DNA of 64,000 nucleotides from Siphonodentalium dalli (Eukaryota > Mollusca > Scaphopoda > Gadilida > Siphonodentaliidae), in assembly GCA_032622095.1 (NCBI GenBank), contig CP136068.1, positions 53,962,025 to 54,026,024 of the forward strand. Reading direction: 5' to 3'. Position 1 is the stretch's first letter. Every line of letters starts with the position of its first letter. Below, in pieces: positions 23,601-38,600 of this stretch. The notes under the pieces are model-generated. The model was not told the origin of the DNA. It ran no database searches and worked only from the letters and a program-made list of their open reading frames with translations. The position numbers and the translations under genes are program-made.

Positions 23601-26600
23601 AGCATGTCAAGATCGACGCCAGCCAACAGAATTGGCTGCATCAGGTTGGGATACCAGACTGTGGAAGAGGCCTACTCTGAAATGGTTCGACGCAAGACAA
23701 ATGCTCTTGCATTTGGGATAAGTAGCTATGTCCTGTCCAAGGTCACCCCCTCAAATTCTGGGGCATCATCAAGCTGCGACCCCAAGGCCAGAGGGAATAA
23801 GTTCTGAGGAGCCATTTGATCAGAGGAAGCCCCTTCCATGGAATCCCCCAAATGCAGGTGGTCCTGACCAAACTGGAATAAATGTCGATGACATACCACT
23901 ATGATCACATGACGGCGGAGGAGCAGGCCCGGATGTATCCCGAAGGTATTACGATTCCAGGGGATCGACTGGACCCCATCTTGTAATGATGTGGGCCACT
24001 GCACCATGGGGAAGAGACAGAAGGCCATTTGGCTGGTGCGCTATGTCTATGAGAGCAAGAGCGTCACGTGACAACGAGTCTTCCCCACCCAGAACAGCCG
24101 CCAAAGGCTACTCCCAGGTGCCCAATAATTGTGGTGGCCTATAAACAGATCTTCGTGGCAGGAATCCAGGCCGAAATCAAAATACTGATGGAAATTTCAC
24201 TCTATGTGGAATAATAGTATATCGATGTGAATTTTTTCGAAATTTAATAATCGTATTGCCACCACCATTAGGCACCTGAGAGAAAGGTGCCGGAGCAATC
24301 GCCCGTGAAGATTGGTTTCCCGAATCAACCACTTGCAGCACCCGCCTACCATTGGTTAACACTGCCGTAGCAGGACCTGGGGGGCCAGAACTGGTCCTGC
24401 CCGAGGTAAAGACTGGTACGGTTGCTCAAAGTAGGTAATCATTGACTAATATGCCCTTACCCAACAATAACAAGTAATACACCCGTGAATGAGCAACCTG
24501 CACGGTGTGTGGCCATCAAATTCGAATCATGTTCGACTGCAAGACATGCTGTTAGTTATAACAAAACAAGGTTAATATACAAAGCAACACAATACAACCT
24601 AGGTTATTGAGTATAAAGTAAGGTTAATATAAAATCACGTTATACCCCTGGCCACGTGATCTTACCTGCTATGACAGGTAAGATACTGTCTTTTCTCGTA
24701 TATGAGGACGATGAGTTCCGAATGCACATAGGCAAGAACTAGGCGGTTTCCGTTAGGAAAGTGCGCTTACAGCGGACGTGAAGATACGAATGCCTTCATT
24801 TTCGTCATGATTGTATCGAATCGTTTTGTCACATAATCAGTGGATATGTGACAATAGACGAAGAGCCATGTCTTGGCCGGTTTCGGAAATATATTGGCAG
24901 TAGATGTGCGCAATATAAACGCTGCGCATGTAAGCTCGCTTTAGACATGTAACAATACAAATGCAGTCCTTTCTGATATTCTGCGCAATATAAATGTGTT
25001 GCATGTAACTGCGCATCATACACGAGTGAAAGCTATTTGGCAGAATATCGTTTTGATATATGTGGAAATAGAAGTTAGTGAGCCAAGTGATGGTCTCTAC
25101 TGGAAAGACTATTGGCAGTGAATCTGGAGCACGTGACAATATGTATTCTTTCTATTTCGCTGTTTGCCGTTATCATTCACTGATGAAACTGCAAAGTATG
25201 TCAGTATTGGGATGAAAACTGTTCACCATATGTAAGCATACTAGTAGTCAGTTCTGACAGCATACATGAGGCCCTGATACCATATGATTGTCATGTACAA
25301 TGTATGGAACTATTACGGCATGCAATACATTATTGCAAGCTCGCCCATGCCGAGGCATATTAGAGCCTACGGTAAGATGGCTTAGTGTCAGGCTACAAAG
25401 TTTTCACTTCATTGCAGTTGGTGAACAATAGTTCGTAGTAACCCAAACTGTACATACATGGATGTAAAGAATGCAAAACAATATTTAGAATGTCAGACAA
25501 CACATCAATTTGAAGTGTGGTTATATATGTGATAACGAATACCATCCCCCTGTTACGGAGTGTTAGAAACTATTGTACTGATGATACAATGAGTAATATG
25601 ATATTTAATCGTGATAGACAAGGCAGAATTTTCTAAATACCTTGAAGTCGATGTAATGTGTTATTACATTTGCCATGTGTCTAACAAGACCACGCGCTCA
25701 TACATACTGGCGGGTGTAGATTCGCAGGTATTGATCGTTAAAACAATGTTACAGATCGCTCAGTCGAAAGAAATGTGAATTGTCATCTGATAGTGATAAC
25801 AAGTACTATCTTTCGTATTTATTCATGTAAAGTATTACAAAGGAGGATATGGCTGTCCTGTGCAACTTTCTGCGAATTAACAGAGCAGTGCCATGTATGA
25901 TTTGGCAGTATACATTAGGATACAAAGCAACGGAACTTACGAAAGAACCGAAGCGAGTCGACGGAAACTTATGTAAAGTGAAACACGTGTAGCACGAAAT
26001 TAGGAGATATCGCATACCGTACTACATTGCGTCCTCAATTGTAAGTCATGATAGTCATCACGCCGTATGTGTGGCACAATATGCACTATGTGGTTTTGCC
26101 ACAAGTAAGCTATGTGCTTCTTTAGTCATTGTCAAGATGGCCATCTTAATTCCAATTGTTGGAAGATAAAGCCGTCTTGAGGAAAACAGAAAACACGGAA
26201 ACAAATTACGGATACAGTGAAACGAAAAAAGTTCCCGTTTCGGATGTGAGAAATATTAATTAACTATCGGGTACAATAAATTGCAAGTTTGTAATATCAA
26301 CAATAAATATTGAGTCGATAAACTCGCAACACAGAAAGATACAACCTTGAGAAAATAGAAACGATCCTGTCCTGGCGAGGAGGAATAAAAACTGACTAGA
26401 CAATAGATAGAATGCGGGTGTATTCATGCGAGACTAATCCGGACACGGGTGTGAGTGGGATCGGCACAGCAATAAAATTTTAACCCTCCTGATTGACACA
26501 AGGCCGGAGACGTAATCCATATAGTTCAGTTGAGGGCTTCTCCTTGGCGGAAAAAGGGGCATAACTCTGCCAAAAATGGTCGGACAGAACCCCAGTTCGA

Positions 26601-29600
26601 ACATGACCTGTGTTTTGGTGGGAGAAAGTAATATACCAAATTTGGATTCATTCCGATAAACTATACTAAAGTTATCATCCGGACAACAAATTTCAAGGAT
26701 TTTCTAAGTAAAAATACGTCAAATAAGGGGCATAACTCCGGTGAAAATTGGCGGGCGGAACCCAAATTCGAACTTGAACTTACTTTTCGGCTAATAAACC
26801 TACATACCAAATTTTATTAAATTTGGTTCACTCTAACTAAAGTTATCATCCGGAAACCAGGTTAACGGATGCCCGGACGGACAGACCAATACTATAATAC
26901 GGCCGTTTTTTCAAACGGGCGTATAAAAAGGGACATACCTCTGGTGAAAATTGCCGGGCGGAACCCCAATTCGAACTTGACCTGTGTTTTTCTGGGAGAA
27001 AGACACATACCAACTTTGGTTCAGATCAAATAATCCAAACTGGAGTTATCGGTCGGAAACCAAAAATGTTAACAGACGGTCAAATTCTAAGTCGAAAAAG
27101 GGCCGTAACTCATGTAAAAATTATTGGACGGAACTCATATTCGAACTTGGCCTGTATCTTTAGCTGGGAAATACACATACCAACTTTGGTTCAGATCAAA
27201 TAATCCAAATCTGGAGTTATCGGTCGGAAACCAAAAATGTTAACAGACGGTCAAAGTCTAAGTCGAAAAGGGGGCATAACTCTGGTGAAAATTGGCGGAC
27301 GGAACCAGAATTCGAACTTGACCTGTCTTTTCTGCTAGTAAACCCACATACCAAATTTAATTTAATTTAGTTCACTCTAACTAAAGTTATCATCCGGAAA
27401 CCTCGGACGGACGGACGCACGCACAGGCTGATTATAATAGTCCTCCGAACCTGTTGGGTCGGCGGACAAAAAGGGGCATAACTCTGGTGAAAATTGGCGG
27501 ACGGAACCAGAATTCGAACTTGACCTGTCTTTTCTGCTAGTAAACCCACATACCAAATTTAATTTAATTTGGTTCACTCTAACTAAAGTTATCATCCGGA
27601 AACCTCGGACGGACGCACGCACACACGGACGCACGCACAGGCTGATTATAATAGTCCTCCGAACCCGTTGGGTCGGCGGACAAAAAGGGGCATAACTCTG
27701 GTGAAAATTGGCGGACGGAACCAGAATTCGAACTTGACCTGTCTTTTCTGCTTGTAAACCCACATACCAAATTTAATTTAATTTGGTTCACTCTAACTAA
27801 AGTTATCATCCGGAAACCTCGGACGCACGGACAGACACACAGACATGCTGATTATAATAGTCCTCCGAACCCGTTGGGTAGGCGGACAAAAAGGGCCATA
27901 ACTCTCGCAAAAATAGGCGGAGCAGACCCATATTCGAACTTGACCTGTATTTTGGTCTGATAAACTCACCTATGAAATTTGCTTTTGATCTAATAACCGA
28001 AACTAAAGTTATCATCCGGAAATCATTTCCGGACAGCTCGACGGACGGACACCGGCTATTTTAATAGTCCCCCGAAGAAAACAAATTCGGGGGACAATAA
28101 CTCTGGACAGACGGACGCACGGACGGAGCTGATTACAATAGTCCCCCGAAAATAAATTTTACGGGGGACAATTATGAGCCATGAGGAGCCAGAAGAGGAA
28201 AAAAATATGTGTAGAATAACTTACTTGAGGTCCTTGTCACTGTGATCTATAGATATTGGTGGTGGTGCCAAGGGATAAAGGTCACGCTGGACCTGTGATG
28301 TCAATGTATTTGATGGCTGCACACACTTTTCTCTGGAAAACATTTGACAAATCATTTAATATTTCACCTCAGGTAGGAAAGATCTTTCGATAAACTGCCT
28401 TGTTTTTATTTCTGTACCTTTTCTCTTACAACCTACATACATGACACACTATATGGTTCTTAAACTTCAAGCTGAAGTCGGTGTATCGCATGGCAATAGT
28501 GTAATTTGAGTGTAATTTGCTGTTACCGGTTTGTCAATTTTTACGGTATAAAGTGTCTGTGTTGACCATGAATGCTTTGTCCCTGGTCACTATTACTGAT
28601 TTCAGTCTGAGTTGACTGTGAATGCATTGTCGTGGTCCCTGGTCACAATTACTGATTTCAGTCTGCATTGACTGTGAATGCATTGTCGTGGTCCCTGGTC
28701 ACAATTACTGGTTTCAGTCTGCATTGACTGTGAATGCATTGTCGTGGTCCCTTGTCACTGATTCAAAACAAAATAGCTTTGGGTACATCTCTGAACTATA
28801 TAGTACATAGTGATATCGTCTTTACATCCGGCCAATGCATAATTGTTTGAGAACTTGAAAAATAGAATACCTGCGATGGCATTGAATGCATATTGAATGA
28901 AATTCCTGAATCACTAGCATAGTTACATGTATACAAATAGCATGGTGATTGGATATCCATGTGAGGCATTGTGCATTTGATTGGCTATCCATGTGATGCA
29001 TTTGGATTTGATTGGCTATCCATGTGCGGCATTGTGCATTTGACTGGCTATCCGTGTGAGGCATTGTGCATTTGATTTGGATTCCTATCACGGACACATT
29101 CGTTATAACATACTAGTAAGTTTTACTGATTATTCTCTTGTGTTACTTCTCCCTCACCCTCTATCTCTCTTAGTATTTCTCACTGTTTATTCATCTACAA
29201 TGTATCCTAACCCTCCTGTTTACTTGTCATGTCTTTTGACCTGCCTTTCATTCATCTACACTATCACTGAACCCTCTGTTCATCCAATGGCAATATGCAC
29301 AGTAACTTTTATCTAACATTTATAAATGGCAGCCAAAAAAATGGTAATTTTTTTTTTAATTTAAGATAACAATCAGGAATACCTCTAGAATGAGAAATAA
29401 AATGAGCCTAAAAAGAACCCTTCAAAGTAGACAAACATGAATTAAAAAGTCAATCCAGTACATCCTACCCATGGGAGGCTTAAATAACTGGAAACTGATG
29501 ACTAACTTACAAACAGACTACAATTTTACAACATACCTGTAAGCCATGACAACTACATTGCGCTTGGGCTCACTGTCATAGCTCTGAGTATCGCATCCAT

Positions 29601-32600
29601 ACAACTCTCCGAGCTCATGTATAACCTGCCTCTGTGTCCGATTCATTGGTTGGAATGCATGTGATTTATATTTCTGTTTCGACTGGAATGTTAAAGCCAT
29701 ATGTTATGTTTGAGTCTGAAAACTATGTTGTATTTTCCCAAAATTGTTGATTTTCGACAATTCAAATCAACTGTGCAAAATTTTAAAGCAATGTATGTGC
29801 AGAGTGCATTGTGAACAGAAAATTCATAGAAGAAAAGACATCAATTAGAAGTGGCCAAGCATTTAGCAAAAATCTATGTTCCATCTCTGACATTAGTGAA
29901 ACCTAATGTCACATGACATTGAAAGCCATTAGAGATGGCATGCGATGTGCATGTTGCGAGCATCTAACATCAAATTAGAACAAAAAGATGAAATTGTCAA
30001 TGACACTGTAGATCAACTTGGATGGGGGATAATTTCATGTGTTACAGTAAATTGAGCGATTAGGAATGCGAAAAGTTTAAATGTTTAAGTAATATTATAT
30101 CTCAACATGAAGCGATATATATAAAGTAAAATCCAAGACGGCTGCTGGTGGCCAAAATACATTTGATAGCTCCCATCTAGTGGTCACCCCGATGATCAAT
30201 ATGAAGTTCGGTGATAAACGAATGAGGGATGTGGTCTGAACGGTGTGCCAAAGGATTTAGTCATGCAAAGATGTTCATCAATGACATTCAGAAAAATTTG
30301 ATGGCTCCCATCTAGTGGTCACCGTACAAAGTTTGGTTATGTTTGAATGTGGTCTGTAGGGTGTGCAATAGGATTTAGTCATGCAAAGAGTAAAATACAA
30401 GATAGCCCATGGTGGCCATGTTTATCAACGAAATTTGTAAAATTTGTATGACTCCCATCTAGAGTTCGTCCTGAAGATCCATAGGAAGTTTGGTGATGAA
30501 TTTAGTCATACAAAGAGTAAAGTCCAAGATGGCTGCCGGCAGCCATGTTTTACATCGAAAAATGTTCACATCTAAAGGTGATCCAAAACATGCCTGTAAA
30601 TTTTCATAACAATTCTCCAATAAATGAGGGCAGCGGGATGTGCAGATGGATTCAAATTTGAAATCGAAGTTTGGTGACGATCGGATGAGAGATGTGACCT
30701 GTAGGGTGTGCTAACATAAATTGTTGCTGGACAGACAGACGGATGGATGATGGATGCCAAACCATGGCAGTAACTCAAACTTTACAAAGTAAAGTTGAGC
30801 TAAAAATGATTGGAGCTTCGTCATGAACGGTGTGTGCTGCAATTTAAGCATGAGAAGGAGTTTAACAACTTGCTCAACTCCTTCTCATGCTTAAATAGCA
30901 GCACACACCGTTCATTTTTAGCTCAACTTTACTGTGTTTTAATTTGGCATTGCACACAATGTTTTTACTTGGCAGTTTCCAGTTTTCACAATAGCGGAGA
31001 AGACAAAGATACTGGAAATCAATCATGATATTTAATTAAACATGATGGTCACTTCAAATCAAATAACGCTACAAGGTCAGCGCATCTAAACAGTAATCTG
31101 AATGTAAAAGAAGCCTGCATTATGACATAAATAACCAACAACGAACTTGATGCTTTTTATAGATACCATTAATGCTGGCAACACACCATGCAGATGTCAT
31201 GACCCATGCATTGCAATGTTTAACAACATTTACCTGTTTGGATGATTGTATGAGATCCAACAACACTTTTTCAACACTGGATACAAAGTGTGGGTTTTGT
31301 CTGAAAACAGAAACAGGAAAATGAATGAATTAATAGAGAATATTTGGATTGGGATCATAGTAGTTTCCCCTCGTCCTCACAGCAAGTATATATCGGTCCA
31401 CATAGATCAGACCTTCCATTTTGGAAAACTGACTCTGCACTGTGTTGAGTGCACATAGTTTAAACATTGCTCACACATCTTTCATAAACAGGATCATGAC
31501 ATACTATACATTTTTCACGAGGACTATAAATCGTGATAAAAAATGCAACTTTTATGCTAAGAATAGTATCATACAATGTTATGCAACTGAACGTGAACAA
31601 GTTTAGGCACAGTGAAAACTATTGAACTCTCAGCCTTCTATTCCAGAAAAATTAAATAAGGTAGAAATTTTAATTGGAATAGATCTGGAAATAGAAATTT
31701 AGCAATAAATAATCTTGTATTATTATTGAAACTTTATATATATGTTCTAAATATACCTTTAGCTAAAACGTTTCTAAGTCAAGAATATTATATATAAAAC
31801 AATGCATGTAAGTGGTCAAACACGATAATTAGTACATTTGTAAAGAAGTAGGACAGTGTCCGAATGCTTTTTTCTACTATTAATGTTGATTCAAGCTTTC
31901 AATTGTTTTTCCAAAAAATTAAATAAAAATCAATCTCATCCAGGATTGTAGTTCAAACCTTTCTTTCAAGAAGTTTATAAATGTTAAATATTGTCCTGAA
32001 ATAAAATTTTAATCATATATGTTGGTTTTTGATAGAAACAATAATTAATTTCCTAGTCATAGATTTTAAATGTAGACAAAGATTTGATATTCTACAAATT
32101 CTGGCTGTGACACTATCAATATATCAGAGTACATAATGTGTGAAGTATCTGCAATGTAAGTTTTTTGTAACTGCGACTTCCAGTGTCACAGGACAGAATA
32201 TTTTATGTTGAATTCTGATTATCTATGGGCATATCTGTTTATGTTCTCATCCGCTGTGAACCCATTATGTCCATGTAACCAATATACTGCATTATATTCT
32301 CACTTGACATTATCTTTGAGGAATTGTGAATATAAAATTTTGCAATGATAACTAGTCTACCACAGTATATTCTTACTTGGCATAATCTTTAAGGAATTGT
32401 GAATATATAATGTTGCCATGGCTTGTCAGCGGTGGCTTTCTATCTGGGTTGATATCCAGGGCTTCAGCAAACCTCCGATTTCTCTCAGCAACGGCACATA
32501 ATTCATCACAATCTAATCTATAATACAAACAAATGAAAGAGACATGGTCATTATTAATTATTCCAATAAGCTGAGGACTTAAATTATATATGTGATAAAC

Positions 32601-35600
32601 CCTTCGATTCTTGAATGAATTTTTTTAAACATACACCAGAATGGTTTAATAATCATTTGTAGGGATACTTTAATAATATGAGGCCTGTTTTATACGACAT
32701 GTAATACAAGTGTAACGTTAACTCGTCGTCAACACGAGTTTTTAACGTTTGATTTATATGACGTGTTAACTTTACATGTGTAATCTAGACTGGCGTCAAG
32801 GGACGTATTGATTATTCTTTCGCATCTAATTGTATTTATAACTATTTCTAAACACACTACGATTCTCACACACATTTACTACGCCAATCCGACTAACTCA
32901 AAAGGGAGTTAACCCATCGTAAACAAATAAAGTCATGTCGTCCGCTATAAATCTACAACATCTTGTCCTTCTAAAACTGTTACGGATGCGCGCTGAGCGT
33001 ACAACCAAACGCAATGGAATTCTTCTCATGCTTTTGCAAGAAATCAGTTATCAAAGTGTTAATTTAACTTAATATTTCTTGTGGTGATAAATGGCAAAAT
33101 ATCTGAATAATTGACATGTTTTGCATAAAGAACTACTACTGATAAGAATTACAAATAGCTTTTATTAGTCGTAAATTTTTCGACAAGTCCGAAAACCTTT
33201 TCGAAAAATTGACAACTACGAGTCTGTGGGAAAATTGTGTCGTTTAAACTCATAGCAAAAGTGATATAATTCTGTTTGCCATGATTATTTTGTTCTGAAT
33301 TATGTTGCTGTCAGGTCATAGTCAGCTGTAGGCTCGATGATTGCATGAAAAGCTTGCGTGCCCAAGCTTGGCTTATTGAGAACCGTAATCATAACTACGG
33401 ATATGGCAAAATGACAAATGATAGAAAGAACACAAATTCTAGTGACGTAGTACCCTATTCGTAACTGTTATCAGTAGTAGTCCATTAAGTGAAGAGATAG
33501 AAATGAACTAACTGTCTCTTAGCAGACTTCTTGGCAGACAGCTGAGATATATCTACACTGCTACCATCACTCATTCCAAAAGCCATCTTCTGTATATTGC
33601 TCCTGAGGGAGGAAAATAATAAAGATATGTAATATATCTGGAAATCAACATTTTAAATACTAGTTAAATAGTCCAGCTATGATTCTGTGATGCTGGTGTG
33701 TCCTGCTGATTTACTCCCAAAGTATGTCACATCTGGTCCCCTAGTCCTGCAGCTTTGCTGCGGTGTCAGTGGGGTTATTCTGACATAATAATAATATAAG
33801 GCCACTCGAAATCAAATTCCCGTTTCTCAGACTCACGTGCATGATTTTTGACGACATAAATTATATGGAATCTGTCAACTAACATTTATGGAACAAGATT
33901 AAAGTTTAGCAAGGGAAGCCTAACTATCTTAGTAGATAGTTTGTCGGTATGAGTTCTCGTAAGTTGCTTGTCAAGTATAAAACTTAGGAAATAAGTATTT
34001 GGTATACTAGCACTATGTTTATAGTTTAGTGGGTTTACTGATTTCGCTTGGGTTAAGCCAGGGTTTCCGCCAGGGGGGAATAAATGAGTCCGTATTGGAG
34101 AAACACATAACGCGATGGGACGACCATGGTTCGTCCTGTCGGGAGAAAATTTTGTTATTTGACAATTAAAAGTAGCCATTTCCTTGCACCTGAGTGTCCC
34201 ACAAAGCAATCCAAAGCTACGTATATTATGCAAGTCGATCATTTCCATGGGTGCATTAATTCTGTTGATGGTATACAAATAATTAATCATGTAATTACGT
34301 ACGTACATGTATAAGACTGCCGTCTGATTGAATACTATATAAATAATGAGCTACGAGTTACAGTGTTTACACATTTATAACTTACAATAAGATATAATGA
34401 ATATAAACACTAAAAAGCATCTACGCATTGACCAATAATACCACGCAAGGAGAATTGAATAAAGTATTTTTTAGAATTTCAAGTAGCGTCCGTGGAAATT
34501 AAACTGACAGGATTATGTACATGTACTCTGTCAATCGTAAAACTCTTTGTGCGCTGTGACGTCATACTGCAGGGTTTGTCTGGAGTATATTTTTATAGCA
34601 GCGAAATACGAATGGTAGCGAAGTCTTTCACTCGGAACGCGTATCTTGTTCAATAGTCTGTATAGGCCAACAACTGACGATCGACCGCAGCTATAGAACA
34701 GAGTTTTAGCCAACGTTTTATAAAATATAATTGAGTTTCGGCTGGAAATGTGAACATGTGCGTCGTTGACTGCTTGGGGACCCAGGCGGGACAACGAAAC
34801 TATTATTGACTGTACTTTGACTTTATCTCCATATTGGGGGGAGGGTATGTGTTTGTGTTTATCCTCCATGCGTGTAATATGGCTCAAATGAATGGTGTTG
34901 TCACTATGAATTCGCGCTATAACGACAGGACAGGTTCCTTATTATTGTGAAATAAATCACTTTGGGATTTTGTTTAGTATGCATGGCAATATACGCATAA
35001 TAATCAACACATGTAGAGAATCACATGTTTTTTTCAGGAACTTCACTGACATCGAACTCAAAACAAATGATAATACAGCAATAAGATAAATGATCAACAT
35101 TGAGTAGTTTCATCCACGAAAATCCCGTGCATAAAAATGTCCCGACTCAGCAATTGGGTGTTCTTTGATCCAATTATGTAATTGTACGATAGGACGGGGT
35201 CTTCGAGTCTGAGTAGTTTCATCCATGGAATCCCATGCACAAAAACATCCGTACTCAACAGTCCGCATTCTTTGATGTTACCGCGACATGTATTACGCTG
35301 TATCTAATGTCGCTGTTTGACCCGCTTTTTCACCAGTATTCTGTTTAACCCCCGAACTCCCATTGCAGCCGGAATTTTTTTACGACATATTTGCTACTGA
35401 CATTTGGTACATGCATGAATCAAACAGATCATCTGCGAGGGGAACGGGTCCGTGTGACGGACCCGCAGCCGGCCTGGCGGAAACCCTGGTTAAGCTCTTC
35501 AGGTGTTTGAACATTTATGGACGCCTCTTCGGGTAAAAATGGCCATGTGTAACAGAAGGTTAAACCCAGAGATTGCCGATTCAGAGGTGGAATGCTTCCT

Positions 35601-38600
35601 TGGTGGGTGCCCGAGAAATAAAAGAAATTAAATTACAAACCAGAAATTTTGCACGGTTTTTAATCATTTTTGGCCTGATAATTAAGAAATGAACTTTGCA
35701 TGGCATTATTTCTCTAAAATAATGGATAATGATTATTTCCATAGACAAAAAAACCAAGATAAACATTTGAAAATTATTTAATAACATCTGCATATTGGGC
35801 AAATGGGATAAATGAATGCTATATGATTTTTTTGTAAGACTGTATATATACTTTTGGTATTGCTGATAGGTCTCGCTGTTGCCTCCGAGCAAACATTGAC
35901 TTGTCATGCTCCTCCTTCCGCAGGAACACTTAATTACCACCTAAAACAATGGAAAAAAGTAACAAATGCTCTTTCAGAATACCTGCGGTATTTTGTCAAC
36001 ATATCACCAATTAATTCAAGGTTGTGATCAAAACTATAGAGCCCTTCAAAATCGAGAAATTTAGTAGGTTGAATCAAATCTCGAATCAGTGCCATGGTTT
36101 CGATTATTGACTAAAGAAAATTTTGAATGATTTTTTAAATAATTCTGTTTTGTTAGTAAAATGAACTGTACATGCCATTTTACTGAAAAAATTATAATGG
36201 ACATGGTGTAAAAAAAAAAAAATTATTGATAAAATGGAGTGCATGAAATCAACAGCAAACTTTCTGTTAAGATAATCTATCAGATGATTTCATTTATGAA
36301 TTGTGTTAGAAATTACACAGCCTGGTCTATAGTCTCTAATTTTACAGAAGTGAAGACACTATGGACACAAGTTGTTAACATATAACTCGGTGACCGGTTG
36401 TAAGAGACTATGGACACAAGTTGTTAACATATAACTCGGCGACCAGTTGTCCCCATTAATAACCTCATATGGTGTGTCTGTATTTAATTTATTCCACAGC
36501 GTTCGAGGGGGATGAATTGAATATCAATGGAAATTACTGAGCTGTTTTTACCAATTGCCTCGGTTCATTTTCCCGATATTACTTTAGAACTGATACGGAT
36601 TGATAATTCCATTTTACCACCCAATCTCTACCTCCACAATCATATTTAGTGGATATCACTTGGTTGGTTTGATATTAGGCCCGATATAAGCTCAAGGTAA
36701 CTTTATATCAGACTGCTGATACAAGGTTACTGAGGGCTGATATCCTCAGTAATACCCTGTTAATTACATAGCATCTTAGTAACTGACAACTCTTTCAAAT
36801 GAGTGACATAAAAAAATTGATATCTACAAATTAATTTAGCAGTGAAGTAGATTTTCGGCATATCGTAAAATGATATTACTCGGATTTGTGATGTCGTAAA
36901 ATATAATTTTTTAAATTAGTTTTTCCTCAAGGGAAGCCCGAAACTGAACTATATGGATTATTATCCTCGGCCTTGTGTTATCAGGAGGGTTAAAATTTAT
37001 TGTCCGTTTTGTTGCCTACTCCGGTCAATCAGCGATCGGATTAGCTCACGCATGAATGCGTCCCGTGCAAATCCCGCGCTCTTAACAATTCATCTAGCCA
37101 GTTTTATTTCCGACTTTTAATAATAAGATTTGCGAGTCGCGGGGTTGGGAATGGCACCGCCATGGGAGGGATCTATGATAGTTCAGTTTCGGGCTTCCCT
37201 TGAGGAAAAACTAATTTTAATTTTAAAAATTATATTTTTCCGCCAAGGAGAAGCCCTTCAACTGAACTATATGGATTAGAATGCAAGCCCAGGAGGAGGC
37301 AACGAGCAATAAATTTAATATTCCAGTTTGGCGGGAATATACTCTTCCAAAACAGATGTCATGTAAATGTGATTTAGTCATGAATCAGCCTTGATATGTT
37401 ATGTGAAAGAGCTCATAAATTCAGATTCCAGTATTGCTCAAGCTTGTACCTGCCCCCCCCCCCCCCCTGGTTTTAGGAAGAAACGTCCCAGGCAGTGCCA
37501 CACCATACGCGCCAGCTAGTAACCGAGCAAGTAGAGACTTCTTCTTCTGCTGCTGACTTCACTGCATCTTCTTCTTGTTTTCATGTGATGAGAGTGATTT
37601 CTGTAGATATCTTCCAAAATAGAAAGCGCTATTGACAGTATGCGACATCGAGTCGTCCCCACACAGAACAGCCTCCAAAGGCTCGGGTGCGATTGTCCTG
37701 GAGGATTGGTTGCCCGAATCTCCGAGAACGGCACCCCGCATGCCACGGACTGCTGGTGCAGGACCATGGGGCTCGAACTGGTTCATCCCGAGGTAAAGAC
37801 TGGTACAGTTGTGCAAGTTTGTGTAAGTCAGTTGACACATATCCTGTGATGAAGTTTTGTACAAGAGATCGACCCATGTCGTTTCCATACGCAAAGCGAG
37901 TTCCTTAGGAACGACAGAATCCCGTGATTCTTGCCCATCGTCGTCAAAGCCATCAGACGCCATGAGAAGTATAGGAAGCATGTCAGTATCGACCACAGCA
38001 ACAGAACACCCTGCATCAGGTTGAGATAAGGTACTATAGGGAAGCCCACTCGGGGAATGGCTCGAACGAGGTATAAATGCTCTCGCAGTGGAAGTTAAGG
38101 TGCTTTGGCCCACCCCAATGCCAGGTCAGCAAAAAGATAAAATTAGAAGGATCCATTTGACCAGAGAAAACCCCCCCACCGAATCTCCCGATTACAGGTG
38201 GTCCAGACAAGCTGGAATAAACGTCGATGACATACCACTAGGATCCCATGACGGCAGAGGAGCCTGGATGTATCACGTGGGATGACGTTTCCAGGGGGAC
38301 AAGACCGACCCTCGTAATGGGGTGGGCCACAGCGCCGTGGGGAAGCGTCAGAAGGCCTTTTGGCTGGAGCGCATTGAGCGGCACGGACATCGAGACTTCC
38401 CCACCCAGAACAGCCTCCAAAGGCGAGTGTGCGGGTGTTCTGGAGGATTGGTTGCCCGAATCTCCGAGAACTGCACGCTGCCACCCAAAGTCTGCTGATG
38501 CAGGACCAGGGGGGGGCCGAACTGGTCCTGCCCGAGGTAAGACTGGTACGTTTGCTCAAATTGTTTAACCATGGACCAACGGGCCCTCATCCAACAATGA

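Larger units (their letters stand above)
21661..26555 (+). mobile_element. E1: two-part fold-back element, unrecognised class
   Basis: Left unit A (21661-21972) has 56-bp perfect inverted ends (21661-21716 / 21917-21972). It joins unit B, whose 43-bp ends (21973-22015 / 26513-26555) are also perfect inversions. Bases ~21710-21857 of A are an almost perfect inverted copy of ~26384-26529 at the right end. The flanks 'gtcgaaaaa' and 'ggggcataactc' rejoin to an intact repeat unit, proving insertion; the A-run hides the exact duplication (0-5 bp). Interior: a 13-C tract at 22192, 172-180-bp tandem units (22853-23400), and segments shared with E2. No transposase seen. It lies in the last NFX1 intron. 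Confidence 0.85.

Noticed and set aside
27377-28015. Minus-strand frames up to 128 codons
   Set aside because: They recur identically in each copy of the dispersed mollusc repeat and resemble no protein family.
33886-34308. 140-codon minus-strand frame
   Set aside because: It spans the boundary of a hAT-like element and its host intron without any domain.
34531-34887. 118-codon minus-strand frame inside the hAT-like element
   Set aside because: No hAT catalytic or dimerisation motif; probably chance.
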